From assembly GCA_964030785.1 (NCBI GenBank), contig OZ034966.1:1895201-1959200 (forward strand): a DNA stretch of 64,000 nt. The letters are read 5' to 3'. A program made the position numbers and the translations under genes. This stretch comes from Siderastrea siderea (lineage: Eukaryota; Cnidaria; Anthozoa; Scleractinia; Rhizangiidae). Numbering within the stretch: the first letter of the stretch is position 1; each line of letters begins with the position of its first letter. Below are positions 29,107 through 39,262 of the stretch, one piece after another. Under the pieces are notes generated by a model. That model was not told where the DNA came from and searched no databases. It saw only the letters and a list, made by a program, of their open reading frames with translations.

Positions 29107-30160
29107 CACGCACGAGTTTAAGGCGCCAAAACCTTGCGAAGTGTTGCAGCGTTTCTTTGCAAACCTGAATGGATCAATGAAACTGCTCCGAAGTGAACGT
29201 CCGGGAATTAGTTTTTTCGCAAAAGTCGTACAATTATTGGCTCTAAAATGTGGTACAGGTTTGATGTTTCCTGAAAAAAATCGTTGTATTCATCGCCCAA
29301 AGCGGATTGAAGCTGTATGATTTTAACATTGTAGATGGAGAGTTGAAACGAACACAAAACGTTGTGGTTCCAGGTTCAGAGGGCGCCGACGGGATGTGGC
29401 AAGAAAACATGTTAACAAGGAATCAAACAACTGGGAAAGCGACCATTCAACTTATTTTGCATTACGTTCTCTTATTTGAACATTTGGAGCTGCCTGAAAT
29501 CAGAGCTACATCGACTGCAGGTAAAACGATGTTATTTTGCAGTATATAGCCGAAGAAAAACTCGTCCTTTCTTATTCAGCTTATTTAGCTTATTTGGTAG
29601 CGAATCACTGAAAACGTATGACACTTCAATATTATTAAACGGTTCTCTTCAATTTTACTGTGTTTTATTTTTGTATCATGTCTTGATATTTCGGTGTCAA
29701 ACGTTTTCCGTATAAAATCTACCTTTTATGAACATTTGTTGATAGTGCGACGGTGAAAGAAGCCGGACTGCAATCATAAAAACAACGCTAGACTATTTTG
29801 GTTTGGTTTCACAGTCTGATTTAGTTCTTACCCCAGCGCTTTGCTCCATGTTGTTTCAATTACTAATTCTTTTTGCCTTAAAAATTTCCTGCTCGGTCTT
29901 CGAAACCGGTATTTCTTTTCGCTTTGTCGTTCCTACGTTTGAAGGTTTTTCGGCTTCATTTTCCCCAGTTTGTCGGCCATTAATCTATGAACAAGTGCGC
30001 GAACTTGGTGTAAAATTACGTCACGTCGCTCATGAAGATTGATTGGTCAGTTCTCTCTCTCTTCATGTTCCAAATATGGTACTTGCGAAAATGAATAATT
30101 ACGAGCATCGTTCAAAACCTATATATGCGAGTTACACGTTTCAAGTCCTTATGAGTTTCT
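29011..30160. mobile_element. Mutator-like non-autonomous DNA element in the LINE
   Basis: Terminal inverted repeats begin AGAAACTCATAAGGA and continue with interruptions for about 75-80 bp (GAAACGTGTAACTCGCG, then ATATTCATTTT and AGTACCATATTTGGA). Flanks are TCTTTAGCC (29002-29010) and ACTTTAGCC (30161-30169), a 9-bp duplication with one mismatch. Long TIRs with 9-bp duplications are typical of Mutator-like elements. No transposase ORF is seen in 1150 bp. Confidence 0.7.
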
Positions 30161-30979
30161 ACTTTAGCCAAATCATGCCCAATGTTTGCGAAATGGCAAT
30201 TAAAGGCCTCTGCCATTTCTAATGCAGAGCTAACTTTATTGTCCCCGATTTCGATATCAGTAATAATTTAAATTCTTTTGGTGTTGGTGGGAACTCAATT
30301 CATTAATTAGTTGCCATGTTTTACGGGGATCGTTTCTACTGGCAGCTAGGTTGTCCTCAAAGTATTTACGTTTAGCATATTTAATTGAATTGTTAACTTC
30401 ATTTCTCGCTGCCGTTAACGCGGCCCAGTAGGACTGATCTTTACTTTGTTCAACCTTCATTTTTAGGAAGTCGCTCTTACGCATTTTTCGTACAAACTCG
30501 TACGTAATCCAATGGGACTTTGCTAAGATGGAGGGCGTTGAGATTCGATAGACGTCTGTATTTTCTGCCACATGAACGTTGACCGCATGAAGACCGGCAT
30601 TACAAGTTTGATTGGTAGAAATCAATCATCATCTTCTTATTTATTATTCTTCTGTTCATTTTCTTTCTATTTGAAGTGAAAGATACACGTTCTTCATAAA
30701 CACTTTTACTACTAAAAGCACTTATCTTCAATATTTTATTTGAAGTTGTCCTAGAGCTAGACCCTCTTGTGCGACAAAGCGATGGTAATTGTCTCGGTAC
30801 TGTATAAAGCGTCACTGTCTTGTGTATCGCTTTGGAGATTCTATTTTAATTTGCTGGCTACGCGATAACAGAAGAAGGCAAAGTGAATCCTGCCTTATGT
30901 GGGGATAGAATACAATTAAAAATGAGGTAAGATGAACGTTTATTCGTTTGTCTCACGATGGAATCGCTTTGAGTTGTTG

Positions 30980-31024
30980 ATCGCGACGTTTCGACTGCAA
31001 TACTGCTAGTCTTCATCAGGCGAT
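30980..31024 (-). ncRNA. Hammerhead ribozyme, minus strand
   Basis: Reverse-complement copy of the 31774-31818 ribozyme: CTGATGA core (complement at 31013-31019), GAAA, GTC cleavage triplet, and stem I ATCGC/GCGAT. Part of the inverted PLE tail. Confidence 0.75.
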
Positions 31025-31336
31025 GAGGTCAATTGTTTACGTGTCGCTATTTGTAGCATGATGGTTCGCTGCTATTGGTGCATTTCGATCCTCATTATTA
31101 TTCCGACTATTAGATGTTGTTCCCTCACAGGTCCGTTTTGTGGTTGGTCGGCTGTTGTGCTTTCTGATCGTAGGTATCCAAGCTTCTGGAATTCGATTCC
31201 GCTATCTCTATTGATGTTATTAGGATGAAGTCTTATATGGATAGCCTCTTTGACCCTACGTGTGTACCAGCGAGGGGCACCGTCTTCAAATCAGACACAA
31301 CTCTTAGGTCTCACTTAGTGCGACCGAAAGACACCC

Positions 31337-31726
31337 TTGAACCAACTAAACAAGACGGTGCCGTCTATAAAAATTCCATGTGAGTGCGGCAAAGTATACA
31401 TCGGGGAAAAAGGGAGAGCGATGCAAGACAGGATAAAAGAACACGACAGAGATATACGGCTTGCTCGTACGCAAACCTCCGCAGTTTCGGAACACGCTAA
31501 CGAAACGGGGCATCTTCCTATTTGGAAAGAAGTTAAGTTTATTGATCGTGAGGCTATCCATATAAGACTTCATCCTAATAACATCAATAGAGATAGCGGA
31601 ATCGAATTCCAGAAGCTTGCATACCTACGATCAGAAAGCACAACAGCCGACCAACCACAAAATGGACCTGTGAGGGAACAACATCTAATAGTCGGAATAA
31701 TAATGAGGATCGAAATGCACCAATAG
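31337..31726 (+). CDS. Penelope-like GIY-YIG endonuclease C-terminal fragment
   Basis: KIPCECGKVYIGEKGRAMQDRIKEH is the GIY-YIG core. H-x-N-E-T-G-H and IREAI-like segments follow, with the common PLE ending (GIEFQK, then a hydrophilic tail). The RT domain is absent, so this is a 5'-truncated fragment of 129 codons. It belongs to the PLE flanked by the 15-bp duplication. Confidence 0.75.
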   Translation: MNQLNKTVPSIKIPCECGKVYIGEKGRAMQDRIKEHDRDIRLARTQTSAVSEHANETGHLPIWKEVKFIDREAIHIRLHPNNINRDSGIEFQKLAYLRSESTTADQPQNGPVREQHLIVGIIMRIEMHQ

Positions 31727-31773
31727 CAGCGAACCATCATGCTACAACTAGCGACACGTAAACAATTGACCTC

Positions 31774-31818
31774 ATCGCCTGATGAAGACTAGCAGTATTG
31801 CAGTCGAAACGTCGCGAT
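31774..31818 (+). ncRNA. Hammerhead ribozyme (type I, PLE)
   Basis: Stem I ATCGC (31774-31778) pairs with GCGAT (31814-31818). Core CTGATGA is at 31779-31785; stem II GACT/AGTC encloses an 11-nt loop; GAAA is at 31806-31809; a short AC/GT stem III is followed by the cleavage triplet GTC at 31811-31813. All invariant hammerhead positions are met. Confidence 0.85.
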
Positions 31819-33594
31819 CAACAACTCAAAGCGATTCCATCGTGAGACAAACGAATAAACGTTCACCTTACCTATCTTACACCACGATGAACAATAAACA
31901 CATCTTTAATGACAATTAAAAATGAGTTTGTTGATTTACCCCTGAGAATCTAAGATCCCTTCGAGAGAGCTTGGGCTTAAGGGGAAGTAAATGCTGAACG
32001 CGTGATCGATATCTTCCAAACAGATGAGTGTAAACGACAACAAAAGGACATTTGTAACCCACCGCATGTAAGTAGTGCATTCATACCACGCAAACCTACA
32101 TGTATTAGGTTCCGATCTGTCCCTGAGAGGTTACGAAAGTGCCCTATGTTGTGGTAACTGTTTGTTTAAAAGCAATAAAATCCATTCCAGTCCCAAATTG
32201 TAGCTATTACCTTACCATGTACACGCCACACGATTCTCTCAATCGTTACAGCACTTTGAATCAGTTATTTTGGCTCACAAAAATTTGCCGTGTATGTGTT
32301 TGACTTTTCATGTCCCTAAAAGAACGAAAGAATCAAGATTCCGAAAAAAAAGCCCGTTTTTTATATCGCAACCTTGAACAGACAAGTTTATCAGTTTAAT
32401 TCAGTCAATCGCACTAAACGATTTGAGGGCAAGATGAAGCTATTATTTGGCAATCTGAGTGAATCGGTTAAATCTTTATTTTTTTAATGGAGATTCCAGG
32501 TTACCGATGTCTAAAAAGCAGCGAAGTTACAAAAGTCAAAAGTTCCCTATTTTCTGAAAGTTCCAGAGGGTAGTTTCGCCATAATTTCTTGAGAGATAGT
32601 GGATTTCAACACAACCAAATTAAACATTAGTATGATAGCAATAGTTGACCAAAAATTGAACTGGAAAAGGAGTTAGAGCTGTTAAAGTGTATTGATTCTA
32701 CCTGGTGTTTTTTTATGATAATGGCGGTAAAGGTTATAGGATTCCAAGAACTCTATATATGACTCAATATAAAGCTGAATTATAGCAAAAGCGCTCGATC
32801 TTAATAGCGTAATAAACAAGTGACTGCCTGTGAGCTATTCTGTTGTTTAAAAATATTTCCAAAGCGATGTACATTATACAGTACCGAGACATAATTGTAT
32901 TCTATCCTCCCATAAGGCAGGATTCACTTTGCCTTCTTCTGTTATCGCGTTGGCCAGCAAATTAAAATAGAATCTCCAAAGCGATACACAAGACAGTGAC
33001 GCTTTATGCAGCACCGAGATAATTACCATCGCTTTGTCACACAAGAGGGTCTAGCTCAAGGACAACTTCAAATGAAATATTTCACAAACGTGCATTAAGT
33101 AGTAAATGAAGAAAGCGACTCTTTTACTTCAAATAAAAGAAAATGAACAGAAAAATGATAAACAAGAAGATGATAATTGATTATTACCCATTAAACTTGT
33201 ATTGCCAGTCTCCATGGGGTCTGATTTTACATAGCGCAAAGTTAGGACAACCTATGAAACCATTTACTTTGTCTGCAGGAGCAATGACCTGAAATTTTGC
33301 ACATACTTTCTCTTTTTTTTATTGACTTTTTTAATGTTTTTCTTTTATCCTTGATTGATATCTTTGTGTATTATTTCACTTATTTAGGGTGGATTCATTT
33401 GCAGCATACGCTTATAGGAAAAAATGCGAGAACCTGTTTGTTTGCGTCGCGTTTAGGTTACGCATATGGGGTAAGCGATAAATCAATGGCGCATTCCATT
33501 GGCAATCGTACTTTATTGGCTATTTTTACGCTGTCTACTCTGATTCCTTCTCTGATTCCTGATGATTATTTCTCCCAAAGGCACTTATGTCCAA

Positions 33595-33920
33595 CGTTGT
33601 ACGCAGCTGCGAAATTTGCGATTTTTTGTGTGCTTGCGAAAAATCGCAAAAATCACAAGGTCGACGATTTTTCGCGTTGACTTGCGATTGTTCGTAGTTC
33701 TTGGTCTGTTAATGATATAAGTCGAAAGCGAGTTGCGGATTTTGCGAAAATTGCGAAAAACCGCAAGGCCGACGATTTTTCGCGTTCACCTGCGAGTTTT
33801 TGCAGTTCTGTGTTACGTTAATGACATAAATACAAAGCGGCCTTGCGGATTGCCAAAAATCGCAAGGTCCACGATTTTTCGCCGGTTCGCTTGCGATTTT
33901 CCGCACAGTTTCAACTGCGA
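33595..33920. repeat. Tandem repeat, ~110-bp unit, ~3 copies
   Basis: Units share CGCAAGG(T/C)C(G/C)ACGATTTTTCGC followed by CTTGCGA(T/G)TTTT-type sequence and a TTAATGA(T/C)ATAA spacer. Diverged, non-coding minisatellite. Confidence 0.7.
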
Positions 33921-34004
33921 TTCTTTTGTCTTTGTCTTGCTAATTGCCTCAGACACAACAGGATCTATGAATATCAGAAGAATCAATGAAGCAAGTGGCA
34001 CACA

Positions 34005-34235
34005 CATCCCTCGTTCTTTAAGCACGTAACGCGAGACATAACGTGAATCTATGTATATCCCTCGTTCTTTAAGCACACAGTGCGAGTATAACATAAATCT
34101 AAGAATATCCGTCGTTCTTTAAGCTCCCAGCGCGAGATATACCAGGCATATATCAATATCCCTCGTTCTTTAAACTCCGAGCGCGCGATATAACATGAAT
34201 CTATGAATATCCCTTGTTCTAAAAGCTTTATGAAA
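34005..34235. repeat. Minisatellite, ~50-57-bp unit, ~5 copies
   Basis: Units carry ATCCCTCGTTCTTTAAGC (one with GTCGTTC) followed by a CGCGAGATATAAC-like half, repeating at about 34004, 34057, 34108 and 34162. Confidence 0.8.
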
Positions 34236-34239
34236 CATC

Positions 34240-35515
34240 CCTCGTTCTCTGGGGGTGGATGTAGGGGGAAAGCACGAGCAGAGAATTGGGGCGATTTTAT
34301 CCCAGTCTCTCTCAAGCACGCCTGGCAGCCTGGCAGCGGCCTGGCAGATTTATACTAAGGCTTCGCTACTCTAGCTTGTTTACACTCATCAGTAGCAAAA
34401 GGTTAGCCATTTCAAGTGTAACAAAAGCCATCAAAAGGAACATGAAACAACCTCATTCCTTTGTGATAGTATTTAGGGATCATAAACAGGAAAACAAGCG
34501 AAAAGAAATGTTTCATCAGTGCTATATGTTTGCTATAATCTTCGATTCTTTATCGACAAGCTGGGAGCTGAGAAATTCGTCCAACCCTTTTTTTTTCAGT
34601 CTGGAAATGTGAAAGCCGTCTCTACAAGTACTCCCTAAATTCAAGGATGTTTTTTTTTCTACTGACTGGCCTTCAATTCAAACGTCAATTGTACCAGTAG
34701 TTTACATTTGGGAGCTGAGAAATTCTGTGCTACCCATGCTTTTTCACGGCTGGAAATGTGAAAGACGTGCATTTGATTTCTCCCCGTACTTCCACAATTC
34801 AAAGATGCGTTTTTTGCTGACTGACCTTCAATTCAAACATTTACATCATTTACATTTACACGGAAATGGCAATCTTCCTAATGAAAGACCATATGGCACA
34901 TGAAACATTCTTAGGGAACGTGAGACAATAATTATCGGCTGGATTTGACTAAATGGCCTTCACACTTATTGAGTGCTGTAAATTACAAATCATTGCTGAT
35001 TTGAGGTCAAGGATATTGAGCAGCATTTCAACTAAAACTTCACGACAATATTATTTCATTCTACCGACTATCTTTCCTTTACACAATTTTAATTTTCACT
35101 GATGTAGCATCACAGGAATTTCTGATCTTGGTCATAAGCTTCCATGACCACGTAAAACATCACACAAAGGACAAAAGTGTAACAGTCTGAAACAACATTT
35201 TGTTGCCTCCAGCTTAATCATAACAACAAATGGATTTGTGAGTAAACCCATATTTATTTACCTTTAATGCCATTGTGTTTGTAACTTGCCTAACTAATTT
35301 ACCATCGATGGTAAATGTTCTTACAATAAGTTCTTACAGCTATGTTCTTACAATAAGCTTACTATGCTAGCCATGAGAATTCACTTGATTAACAACTGCG
35401 CATGGCTACTGTAGCATAAAATGATTCCACTTTGTATTGTATATGACATCACTTGTAATAGAAGTGGATTCCACAGTTGTGTTTGGGCCCTCTATCCCAA
35501 TCTTTACACTGCTTT
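34240..35515. other. Non-coding host DNA, no gene seen
   Basis: A diverged repeat near 34560-34830 (GGGAGCTGAGAAATTC twice) is visible; otherwise no structure or ORF could be supported. Confidence 0.45.
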
Positions 35516-35775
35516 CACAGATGTCGCAGTATTTGCAATTTTTGCAGTTTTTGTAACAATCGTAGCTCTCGCTAGGGCCCTCTTAACCTCCTTTTCGACA
35601 GCTTTTCACTGACTTGACGAATTTTCTAATTTTTCGCAGACTTTACAATATTCGCAATTTTTGCAGTTTTCGCAAAAATCGCAGTTCTCGTCAGGGCCCT
35701 CTCAATCCCTTTTTCGACAGGTTTTTACTGACTCGACGAATTTTCCAATTTTTCGCAAATTTTGCAATTTTCTCA
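35515..35775. repeat. Tandem repeat, ~125-bp unit, 2 copies
   Basis: Two copies share TTTGCAATTTTTGCAGTTTT(C/T)G, AGGGCCCTCT and CTTTTTCGACAG...ACTGACT(C/T)GACGAATTTT. It sits just upstream of the interrupted protease exon. Confidence 0.7.
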
Positions 35776-35839
35776 GCTGCGTACAAACCTGGACATATCT
35801 CCCCAAAGGAGGGAAATGTCTGCTCAAATACTTGCGAAA

Positions 35840-35946
35840 GGTTTGCATTTTCCCGTGCTCGAGCAATGAATGCGATAAATCGACAAACCATTGACAATCC
35901 ACGATACAAAGACCAAATATTTGAAAATAAACTCCGAGAACCAGTG
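35840..35946 (+). pseudogene. Serine protease middle exon, part left of element 2
   Basis: The frame ends INRQTIDNPRYKDQIFENKLREPV, the region before the CLP motif in trypsin-like proteases (usually N-P-x-Y...ENDIAL-x-KL-x-x-PV). The catalytic-Asp block DIAL is not visible between FEN and KL, suggesting a short in-frame loss. The last six bases CCAGTG are the target duplication of element 2; the exon resumes at 57192. The exon's 5' edge is not certain. Confidence 0.65.
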
Positions 35947-36326
35947 AGTAGTAAGGTACGCTCGTATGGACATTGTCCTGGCTTCTGATTGGTTGTTGGG
36001 TTGCCTAGTAACAGCAGTCGGAAACCGCTGACCAGTTGGAAAAAAGGATCGTGGGCTCATGGGAACCGGAAGTCACGTGTTTTGGAATGGGAAACCGCTG
36101 CCCAGTGGGAAAAAAGGATCGCGGGCGCATGGGAACCGGAAGTCACGTGATTTGGAAAGGGAAACCGCTGACCAGTTGGAAAAAGGGATCGTGGGCTCAA
36201 GGGGAAGTAAACCCGCTGAGAAAACGCGGGCGCAAAGTCCAAAGTCCAATTGGGGGAACGTGGGTGGTCCTTGAAAAGTACACAAAATAAATAAATCATG
36301 TTTTATTGATTTGTTTTACAATAACT
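35947..36326. repeat. Element 2 left TIR with 70-bp internal repeats
   Basis: GAAACCGCTG starts at 36021, 36091 and 36161 mark 70-bp tandem units. Each full unit carries CCGGAAGTCACGTG (36066-36079, 36136-36149), an ETS site joined to an E-box. The TIR differs from the right one mainly in the number and order of these units. Confidence 0.9.
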
Positions 36327-36368
36327 CCTTTGTGTTCCTATTTGAGAAGTGTTCCTTTTATGATGAGG

Positions 36369-37265
36369 TTACTGAGAACTCAAATTGTTCTTCATGTGTG
36401 AAAGGACTTCGCTTGGGGTGTGGCCAAGAAAATGGGGTATGTTGCTGATTGTATCCGGATTCTTGAAGATTTTTCCCCAGAATCCTTCAATGGCTCCGGT
36501 GCCTGTATGACAAATACCATACCACAGATAACCATTCCAGATACGATCGACTTCTTTCAGAAATTGGGGGTCTTGTTTCCAATCGTAAGTGAGGATTTCA
36601 ATGACTGTGGTGGAATGGCTTTGTCGGATGTGAATACAGTTGGGGATTAGATGAGGATTCTTTCTCCAGTTGTCAGCACAGGCTACATGACAGGGGGTTC
36701 GGCAGCAGCTCAATATGATAAAATAGCTGACATCTTTGTGACAGACGATACACGAGCTGGTGGGGACAGGATTCAGTTCTTTCATGTTTGAAATGGCTTC
36801 GCTTGGGGTCTGGCCAAGAAACTCGATGTGATCAGATGAGCAATACCTGGGGTGGTGTTTTCCCCAGAATCCTTGGACGCCTCCCAAACATATGGGTTCA
36901 CCGCACTTCAATTCATAACCGATACCATACCAGAGAGGAAGGAGGTGCTGTGAGATTTCCCGTCCAGTATGTCGGTACCAGTGACGTTTGACTTCTTTCA
37001 TAAATTGGGGGTCTTTTTTCCATTCTTCATGAAGGATTTCAAGGACTTGGAGGCTAGTTCCTTGTAGACATCTAAAGGAAAGCGAGTGAGGATAGGTAGT
37101 TTTTTTTCCCTGCTGTTTGGCACAGGTTAGATGACAGGGTTGTTCGCAGCACATCAAAATGGTTGGTTTGGTGACAGGTTTCTTACACAGCAGGCATGGT
37201 TGGGGTTGAGCCATCACTTGTTGGGCTTTTGAACTGAGGCCTGGATCATCCAGGGATTGTAACAT
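36369..37265 (-). CDS. Tandemly duplicated RING/treble-clef-like protein, 298 aa
   Basis: Two similar halves of about 145 aa. Each starts with C-x2-C-x11-C-C-x3-C-H-x2-C (C24/C27/C39/C40/C44/H45/C48 and C172/C175/C187/C188/C192/H193/C196), e.g. CLLCKKPV...MCCEQPCHLTC. Each then has a helix E(W/D)-x-(W)-K-(K/Q)-DPQF(M/L)KEV, a Trp-rich part with GFWGK, and a FLG(Q/H)TPSE(A/V) end. The finger resembles RING or other treble-clef E3-type folds but is not a canonical C3HC4. It probably acts early, from the TIR-proximal bidirectional promoter with TATAAAA at 37288-37294. Ubiquitin ligase activity is inference. No known family with this duplicated layout is recognised. Confidence 0.7.
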   Translation of the reverse strand: MLQSLDDPGLSSKAQQVMAQPQPCLLCKKPVTKPTILMCCEQPCHLTCAKQQGKKTTYPHSLSFRCLQGTSLQVLEILHEEWKKDPQFMKEVKRHWYRHTGREISQHLLPLWYGIGYELKCGEPICLGGVQGFWGKHHPRYCSSDHIEFLGQTPSEAISNMKELNPVPTSSCIVCHKDVSYFIILSCCRTPCHVACADNWRKNPHLIPNCIHIRQSHSTTVIEILTYDWKQDPQFLKEVDRIWNGYLWYGICHTGTGAIEGFWGKIFKNPDTISNIPHFLGHTPSEVLSHMKNNLSSQ

Positions 37266-37508
37266 GACATGGGGAAGGTGGTGTTTTTTTTATAGAGAAA
37301 TCAAAGGGTCACGTGGGAGGGAAGGGACCAATGAGAGAAAGACCCCATCATGCTGTGGGAGGGGAAGAGGTGGGGGTACCCCCCTCCCCCCTCCTTAGAT
37401 AGACCATGGTGCATTGCGCGAATCAGGGTATATAAGTCAAGCGAGGCCACAGGACGCCACTCTTAGCTTTGAGCCGGTCTATGTTGACTTTTGTCAGTTG
37501 GTGCGAAA
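37266..37508. promoter_or_regulatory. Bidirectional early promoter module, left copy
   Basis: Contains TATAAAA on the minus strand (37288-37294), CACGTG (37310-37315), CCAAT (37328-37332), a C-run/G-run block and TATATAAG on the plus strand (37429-37436). The same order, inverted, is found at 52146-52383 before PolB: TATAGAGAA...TCACGTGGGAGGG...CCAAT...CCCCCCTC...CCATGGTGCAT...TATA. Confidence 0.7.
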
Positions 37509-38045
37509 ATGTCGGAAACGAGAACGCCCTTGGGCTCGCTAGCCAGCTGTGTGAATGAGAAGGGAGAAGAGGAGTTGACAAGGAGAGCGGGACGCGAGTT
37601 CACACCCATGGATCGCCATACGATTCGTATGCATGAACAGCGAGAGCAAGCGTGGCGCCCTCTTAACCGTTACCGTGTGGCTTCATTCATTCGGTTGTTC
37701 ATCCTGTGCTTGGTGGAGTTCGAGAATGGTCACCGGGTGGGACGAGTACACCCAGCAGTGGAGAAGATGCTGAAGAAGACCCTGGCCAAGCGGATTATTC
37801 CTTTTATTTGTAGACGCTTGGTGTACACGATGGACGAGTCGACGTGGATGATCAGTTTGTCTGAGTTTAAGGAACTCAATGATTACCTGCTGAATCACCT
37901 GCCACGGGTGCATGGGGGAGAACGATGGCAGGAGATTGCCTATTTTTTTAAAGAAGTGGAGCAGCAGCGAAAGGAGGAGAAGAAATGGTTGGAGGACATG
38001 GAGAGGGAGGCAGTGAAGACAGTGAATCGGGTGTTAGAACAATGA
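37509..38045 (+). CDS. Unknown helical protein, 178 aa
   Basis: The ATG at 37509 is preferred to the TTG at 37491; it lies about 75 bp after TATATAAG. Mostly alpha-helical, with a hydrophobic FIRLFILCLVEFENGH segment, KKTLAKRIIPFICRRLVYTMD, and a charged coiled-coil end (EVEQQRKEEKKWLEDMERE). No TM signature strong enough to call. No family recognised. It is paired with the RING-like gene by the shared promoter, suggesting an early accessory role. Confidence 0.6.
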   Translation: MSETRTPLGSLASCVNEKGEEELTRRAGREFTPMDRHTIRMHEQREQAWRPLNRYRVASFIRLFILCLVEFENGHRVGRVHPAVEKMLKKTLAKRIIPFICRRLVYTMDESTWMISLSEFKELNDYLLNHLPRVHGGERWQEIAYFFKEVEQQRKEEKKWLEDMEREAVKTVNRVLEQ

Positions 38046-38354
38046 ACATTTTTTAATTCCTGTTGAGTATTGTGAGTCAAGACGCATGTGAGTCAAGAGA
38101 CATTTATTTATGATCCACGTGCAAAGTCAGTGTTGTCAGTTTTTTATTTTTTAATTAAAAAAGAGTTGATGTTACAAATGGTGGTCTGTATTCTTTGCCA
38201 CGCGGGTGGGGTGTTCCTATTTACAATTGGAAAAAGCTATCTACAATTTGAAAAAAATAAAAAGTAAAAATGGCTATGTACAATGGGAAAAAATAAAAAA
38301 GTAAGAAATTGAAAAAGAAAGCTATGTACAATTCCAAAAGTAAAAACTAAGAAA
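38046..38354. other. Intergenic region between convergent genes
   Basis: AT-rich, with short direct repeats (GCTATGTACAAT three times) and AATAAA-like signals for both convergent genes. No ORF. Confidence 0.5.
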
Positions 38355-39047
38355 TTACAAATGAAAGTCTTCCAGTTCCATACGTAATTGATCAATGTTC
38401 TCGGGTAGACAGAAGGTGCGGTTGAATAAGGCTTGAATTTCGGCTCGGGTTTTCTCGTCCACATCCCGGGATCCCACAATAGCACTGCTTTGATGAAGGG
38501 TGGGCTTTTTAGGTCCCCAAGGAACAAATTGACTGCCAGTGACCAGGGTGGCGGCATTCTCATTGACTTGGTAGTAATGGTCCGAGCGGTACCATGATTG
38601 ACTGGGGATGTCAAACAGGTAGACGGGTTTGCCTTGATCCATAGCCAATTGCACCGTCCAACCAGTGCCTCCTTTCACACGTTTATGATCTGGTTCCAAG
38701 ATGCCAAAGGCATAGATGGTATGGGCTTTTTTGGCCAATTGATAATTACGTTGCAGCAATTGCAAGGTGTAAAAATGACTGGGCATTTTTTTGCCTAGTT
38801 TCTCCGCTGCCTGGTGAAGATGGGGGTTGGCCAGCATCAGGACTTCCACCGTAGAAGGGGTGATGAAAGTGGATCGAGGATGGTTCGGGGGGACCAGGAC
38901 TTCTAGTTGCATCCCAAAGTGTTTGGCCTGTTCTTCCACGAGGGCATCCGTACCTTTGGCTCCCCCTGTGTAGACCACATGGCCATGACCCACTTGCAGT
39001 TCCAAGGCACCGAGATCTTGTTCTCCGATCATGATGTCTGGGGGCAT
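38355..39047 (-). CDS. SLOG/DprA-like Rossmann-fold protein, 230 aa
   Basis: The ATG at 39047 is preferred to an upstream TTG. YTGGAKGTD (about residues 26-34) with the following helix and LEVLVPPNHPRS is the nucleotide-binding signature of the SLOG superfamily (LOG, DprA, TRPM-N). The second half has GGTGWTVQLAM (126-136) and KPVYLFD (140-146), also typical. SLOG proteins sense or cleave nucleotide derivatives; in prokaryotes some pair with SLATT 2TM effectors. A SLATT-like gene lies 8.6 kb away in this element, but another exists in element 1 without any SLOG gene. It is driven from a divergent promoter with three CCAAT boxes. Confidence 0.75.
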   Translation of the reverse strand: MPPDIMIGEQDLGALELQVGHGHVVYTGGAKGTDALVEEQAKHFGMQLEVLVPPNHPRSTFITPSTVEVLMLANPHLHQAAEKLGKKMPSHFYTLQLLQRNYQLAKKAHTIYAFGILEPDHKRVKGGTGWTVQLAMDQGKPVYLFDIPSQSWYRSDHYYQVNENAATLVTGSQFVPWGPKKPTLHQSSAIVGSRDVDEKTRAEIQALFNRTFCLPENIDQLRMELEDFHL

Positions 39048-39262
39048 GGCTTTTGAGAATGAAGATCTAGTGACCAAGGGACCGTCTTAAATAGGGACAA
39101 CGGACCAATGGGAAGACAAGAGGTCCTTATTTGGTTTGAACAAGCTGACCAATGGGAAGATAACAAGTCCTTATATGGGTAGGATAAGCTGACCAATGAC
39201 AGTCAAGGGTCTAAGGTATAAAAAGGCAGGGTCGGTAGGGGTGACATCAACCTTTGAGTACG
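39048..39262. promoter_or_regulatory. Divergent promoter with three CCAAT boxes
   Basis: CCAAT at 39115-39119, 39149-39153 and 39193-39197 (ACCAATG context each time); TATAAAAA (plus) at 39217-39224; TATTTAAG (minus) at 39086-39093. It serves the SLOG and zf-GRF genes. Confidence 0.7.

Larger units (their letters stand above)
27360..30610 (-). mobile_element. CR1/L2-type LINE, interrupted
   Basis: Minus-strand RT pieces occupy 27404-28300 and 28287-29002. After a DNA-transposon insertion at 29011-30160, the pre-RT segment resumes at 30170-30610 (KSDFLKMKVEQSK...NDPRKTWQLINELSS). The 3' end shares GATTTACATGTTTGCCGTGTGGGAG with another tail at about 60130. Confidence 0.85.
30927..31911. mobile_element. 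Penelope-like element with 15-bp target duplication
   Basis: ACAATTAAAAATGAG occurs at 30912-30926 and 31912-31926, an exact 15-bp duplication. The insert has an inverted 3'-end copy at the left (about 30927-31270, minus) and a plus-strand copy with the GIY-YIG ORF and 3' tail at the right. It is heavily 5'-truncated. Confidence 0.8.
30585..33222. repeat. 2.6-kb structure with ~330-bp inverted arms
   Basis: Arms 30585-30911 and 32880-33222 are diverged inverted copies (shared blocks include CGCTTTGTC/GACAAAGCG, GCCTTCTTCTGTTATCGCG and its complement, and AAGATGATG-type ends). The outer edge of the left arm merges with LINE coding sequence, and the right arm carries the same LINE bases. It is therefore either a foldback element that captured LINE sequence or an inverted duplication. 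The centre holds a later PLE insertion and non-coding DNA. Confidence 0.55.

Noticed and set aside
36036..36290. Three overlapping ORFs in the left TIR
   Set aside because: They follow the 70-bp repeats in several frames, have no homologues in the right TIR in the same frame and no motifs.
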